A DNA stretch of 64,000 nucleotides, from the NCBI GenBank assembly GCA_944474755.1, contig OX104112.1, positions 20,300,460-20,364,459 of the forward strand, read 5' to 3'. Positions within the stretch are counted from its first letter, which is position 1. Every line of letters begins with the position of its first letter. A program made the translations under genes and the position numbers. This document shows, in pieces, positions 60,060-64,000 of this stretch. The notes below the pieces were generated by a model. The model did not search any database. It saw only the letters and a program-made list of their open reading frames with translations, and was not told the origin of the DNA. Origin of the DNA: Limnoperna fortunei. Its lineage: Eukaryota > Mollusca > Bivalvia > Mytilida > Modiolidae.

Positions 60060-60600
60060 ATGGCTCCAAGGATTATGCCAGACGGCCCCTAAGATTATAC
60101 TAGACGGCCTCTAGGATTACAGTATATGGTCCTAGGACTATTAGGACTATACTAGACGTCCCCTATGATAGCATACTAGATGATCCCTTGGATAATATAC
60201 CAGACGGCCCCTAGGATAGTACACCAGACGGCCCTAGGATTATACTAGACGGTCCCTAGGATAGTATACTAGACGTCCTTATGATAGCATACTAGATGGT
60301 CCCTAGGAAAATATACAAGACCGACCGTAAGATGGTATACTAGACGGGTCCTAGGATATTATACTATACGGTTACTAGGATTATACCAGATTCCCCCAAG
60401 GATAGCATACTAGATGGCCCCTAGTATATGATGCCAGACGGTCCGTAGGATGCAAAGGTATACTAAACGGCCTCTAGGATTACACTAGATCGACCAAGAA
60501 TTATACTAGATGTCCCTTAAAATTATACTAGACTGTCACTTGAATAGTATACTAGACGGTCGCTTGAATAGTATACTAGACGGCTCCTAGGATATTATTC
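60060..60600. repeat. CTAGG-rich degenerate minisatellite, block 1
   Basis: Units of about 20-25 bp of the form AGACGGCCCCTAGGATTATA with CT. Highly variable between units, unlike the uniform 26-bp array. Confidence 0.88.
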
Positions 60601-61010
60601 TGCAATTACCGCTTCAACTATACAAATACGACCCTACGAATAAAGCAAAGCTTTATTTGTAAATAATGTCGTCAGCTCCTGGTACCCTTTTCCTCAATTC
60701 TAACGATATTTAGTGTTCTGTTCTGGTTTAGGGCATGTTGTCGAATGCGATATTTGTTTGTGACGTCAGGCCATCACTCGAATACGCGCCGAAAATTTCA
60801 AGTAACAAATCGGCTAGAAGTGCACTTTTTCATGTTTTTCATTAGTATAAAATTTATTTTCTGCTTGCAGAATAAAAACAATATTCGTACAATGTCAGTA
60901 AATATGAAGTTTATTTGTAGAGCCTCGCATTTCTACACGTTTCTAAGGCTTGTACAAATAAACTGTATATTTTCTGACAATGTCCGAATATATTATATTT
61001 ATAATAGAAA
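60601..61010. other. Non-repeat insert between the two CTAGG blocks
   Basis: About 410 bp of unrelated sequence with GTGACGTCAGG at about 60,760. No recognisable gene or element ends. Confidence 0.5.
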
Positions 61011-61815
61011 GGAATTTACCAGACGCCACAAGGATAGCATACTTGACAGCCCTAGGATAGGATGCCAGACGGTCCTAGGATGGTATACTACACGGCCTAT
61101 AGGATTACACTAGATGGTCCATAGGATTATACAAGACGGCCCTTAGGATTGTAAAAGACGGCTTCTATGATTGCACTAGATGACCCTTGGATTATACTAT
61201 CCGGTGACTAGGATAGTATACTAGACGGCACATAGAATAGTATACTACACGGCTCCTATGATATTATACTAGAAGCTCCCTAGGATTAGACCAGACGCCC
61301 CAAGGATAATATACTAGACGGCCCTAGAATACTATGATAGAGGAACCATAGGATAGTATACTAGACTGCCACTATGACAGTATACTAGACGGTCCCTAGA
61401 ATAGTGTACTAGACGGTACCTATGATAGTATACTAAACGGTCACTAGGCTAGGATACCAGACGGTCCCTAGGATTGGATACTAGATGGCCTCTAGGATTA
61501 TACTAGACAGCCCCTAGGATTTTACTAGACGGCCCCTAGTATTATACTAAAAGGTCTCCAGGATTATACTGGACGGCTCCTATGATAATATACCAGACGG
61601 CGCGCTAGCATTATATTAAACGGCCTCTAGGATTTCACTACATGGCCTCTAGGCTTATACTTGACGGCCTCTAGGATTACACTATATGGCCCAAATGATT
61701 ATACTAGATGGCACCAAGGATTAAACCAGACGCCCCAAAGATAGTATACGAGACGGCCCCTAGAATAGTATGCAAGACGGTCCCTAGGATAGTATAGACA
61801 GCCCCTAGGATATCC
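61011..61815. repeat. CTAGG-rich degenerate minisatellite, block 2
   Basis: Same unit type as block 1 (ATAGTATACTAGACGGTCCC and variants). Confidence 0.88.
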
Positions 61816-63234
61816 GCCAAAAATATGTTCGTTTGTTCTTTGTAAATTGGTAGATTTGCAGTTCCTTACATGTTCAGTTATTTCTTTGTCAATTGTAAAT
61901 TCTTCAATTGTTTATTTGAGAAATGCAATTTCCAGCTTGGTAGCCTGTATTAACCACACGTTTTTATTTGTTTCATGTCGTTTGTATATGTCATGGATAT
62001 TATATTGTTTCAGCAGTTATTAATTCGCTCTTTGTATATTTCTCAAATATTTCTCTTTCATGGCTAGTTTACTTATCTTTTTGTAGCTATTTTACTTATT
62101 TTTCGAAATCACCACGCTTACAAAGTACGCATTAACATTGTACAAATTAAGAATGAACTCGTTACTCATGAGTGATTTTCTACCGGAAGAGAATGAAATT
62201 TGCGGGTTGGTCTCAAAATATGACGAAGAAAACCAGAACGGGACATTTTCTGTATATAAATGGTTATAACTTTTGAAGTAATAAAGATTATTAAAGTAAA
62301 ATTATTAAAGTACAAATTAAAAGCTGTAAAATGACATATCGCTTAAAAAAATATAATGAGTTTAAAGGCAAAAAATCTTGACATGACGAGATTTTGTTGC
62401 ATGAAAAATTGACCGAAATTGATGATAAATATTTTACATAAAAACTATTGTCTGTCAAGAAATGTTTATATATTATTCAAGCTTAGGTCATACAGATTCT
62501 AAAAATATAAAGTTGGATAAATTTTGATAAAGGTAAAATAAAAAAATCTTGACATGACCGGATTTCGTTCTGATGACACACTGACATTTTTTTCTAGATT
62601 GAGGTCTTGTACCTTTTTAAAAATACATGTCTGTCAACAAATGTTTACTTTCTGCTAAAGTTGAGATCACGAAGTTTACAAAAACATAGATTTTGAAATT
62701 TAGTTTAGTATCCGAAAAGTGGAAAAAATCTTGACAGGACGGGTTTTCGTTCGATGTGAAAGAGGCCATATTTGTAGACCACAGGTTTAAGTATTTAACA
62801 ATGAATTTTCATTTTATAAATTCTGATTATTTCATGCATGTATATTTATCCTAATAACATAAAATGAACTTTGGGAGTAAACCCAATTTATGAGAAATTA
62901 TTAGAACAATAGAACAAGACATACGTGTTAAAAAAACGTACTGTTTTTTTTTTAGAAATTTAAATTCCAAAAAATATCTTATCGCATTTATTTACATTAT
63001 AATCTAATATCAAATAAATTCATAAAATGAAGCATTGAAAAACGTATTTGAAAGATAATATACTCACTCATAGAAGAAATGCAACATACAAAAAATGCGA
63101 ATTTTACTTCATATATTATTTTAACAATTTATTAAATAATTGATACAGAAATGTAAAAATTGGAACACTCACTTCTTGTTAATAAGTTCTTTTACCATGG
63201 AATATAACATTGTCTCATATTCTCAATAAATCAC
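61816..63234. other. Non-coding stretch with a degenerate ~177-bp triplicate
   Basis: AAAAATCTTGACATGAC-type starts recur at about 62,370, 62,541 and 62,723, each followed by a GATTT(T/C)GTT block, a CTGTCAA(G/C)AAATGTTTA block and a TAAAAATA block. No gene. Confidence 0.7.
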
Positions 63235-63244
63235 GCAAAAAATG

Positions 63245-63625
63245 TCAGTATCTGTTGTGCCCACAATTTGCTTGTAACATAGCCCTTACTCTTCTTGGCA
63301 TGGATTCAATTAAACGTTGAGTACGAACACGCGATATCCTTTGCCACTTATACTAAAGTGCCGGCTCTAATTGTTGCAGATTTTGCGGCGGTGGTTCTCG
63401 TTGGCGCACGCGCGATCCAGTTCATCCCAAAGATGTTCAATTGGGTTAAGATCCGGAGATCGTGATGGCCAACGGATCACATTGACATTCTGTTGCTCTA
63501 AAAAAATCTACCGTTACACGTGATGCATGTGGTCGGGCATTGTCGTGTTTAAATTTCTCTTTAATAAATGCGGCCGTATAATTTCGCCTCTATACCTAAC
63601 AACGTTAAGATTGCCTTGGATATGT
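63245..63625 (-). pseudogene. Tc1-like transposase remnant (DD34E)
   Basis: Minus-strand frames give GNLNVVRYRGEIIRPH, then HDNARPHASR with the second catalytic aspartate (codon 63,542-63,544), then SPDLNPIEHLWDELDR with the catalytic glutamate (63,436-63,438). The spacing is 34 residues plus one extra base: a single inserted base in the T/A run near 63,505 breaks the frame. A second frame change follows ELDR and a stop lies at 63,353-63,355; the family C-terminus (RRVRAMLQANCGHNRY) ends at 63,245. The N-terminal DNA-binding part is missing. Confidence 0.88.
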
Positions 63626-63646
63626 ATCAGCTGTGTGTTCCTGGCC

Positions 63647-63928
63647 ACAGTTACTTCAGAAATTCTAACTTTTACATCGAGTTGAAAGAACGTAAGCGGG
63701 TACAGCGCGCCACCTGTGAAAATCGATTTCTTCCGAATGGTAATGCAGCCAGCCTACATAGAAATCGAGAATCTCGAATATTTTCGTGGAATTTTCATTC
63801 GTGATTCTCGACTTCTTACGTAGGCTGCACTACCATTCGGAAGAAATCGATTTTCACAGGTGGCGCCGCTGTACGTGCTTCCGTTCTTTCAACTCGATGT
63901 AAACAAAGTTGGAATTTCTGAAGTGACC
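63647..63928. mobile_element. Foldback element, ~130-bp arms
   Basis: Arms 63,647-63,776 and 63,801-63,928 are reverse complements apart from small differences, with a spacer of about 24 bp. Shared core: CACCTGTGAAAATCGATTTC. Nothing coding: the open frame across it is a by-product. It sits directly beyond the truncated transposase. Confidence 0.85.
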
Positions 63929-64000
63929 TATACCTTTCGCTTTTTGTTAGTAACCCATATATTCCTTGAAATACTGTTACGCCTGGTATAAGTCAGTTAA

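Noticed and set aside
63568..63804. 78-codon plus-strand frame
   Set aside because: Lies across the Tc1 remnant and the foldback arm.

Overview
The window looks like nuclear DNA of an animal, most likely a bivalve mollusc; a mytilid-like genome is my best guess, not proven. It is AT-rich and intron-rich and dense in tRNA-headed SINE fragments. It carries an APE-type LINE, Penelope-like and Tc1-like debris, MITEs and several minisatellites. No bacterial gene organisation is present.

Left third (1-23,463, minus strand). About 13.5 kb is a tandem array of a roughly 830-bp unit. Each of 17 units carries one 138-bp exon with consensus-like splice sites, encoding an 8-cysteine EGF-like module of the MEGF/SREC type. 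Every exon starts and ends in phase 1. Upstream in the direction of transcription lie a possible 111-bp phase 1-1 linker exon (14,019-14,129), a 309-bp phase 1-1 immunoglobulin-like exon (16,745-17,053) and a possible first exon with a hydrophobic leader ending in phase 1 (23,289-23,463). Because phases match throughout, I propose one gene: leader - Ig - linker - many EGF modules, running off the left edge. An apparently intact single-ORF LINE (18,612-22,384), bounded by a 14-bp target-site duplication, sits in the largest intron in antisense orientation.

Middle (23.5-44.4 kb). This is mostly non-coding, with SINE relics, a CGAA-type minisatellite flanked by a 120-130 bp direct repeat, and a three-exon VMO1 (vitelline membrane outer layer 1) gene copy with one frameshift and two stops (37,489-39,439). 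A decayed hammerhead ribozyme (40,425-40,468, minus) probably belongs to a Penelope-like element. A degenerate minisatellite follows at 41.56-42.38 kb.

Right third (44.4-64 kb). A 41-bp/123-bp satellite is interrupted by a SINE. Then come a Penelope-like RT fragment, a 674-bp terminal-inverted-repeat element built of small palindromes, a 95-bp near-perfect hairpin, a 26-bp minisatellite and a 25-bp perfect hairpin. The window closes with a CTAG-rich minisatellite in two blocks, a degenerate ~177-bp triplicate and a broken Tc1-like transposase next to a long foldback. No complete host gene is recognised here.

The main candidate for something undescribed is the Ig plus expanding-EGF gene, whose exon copy number appears to be changing by recent duplication.
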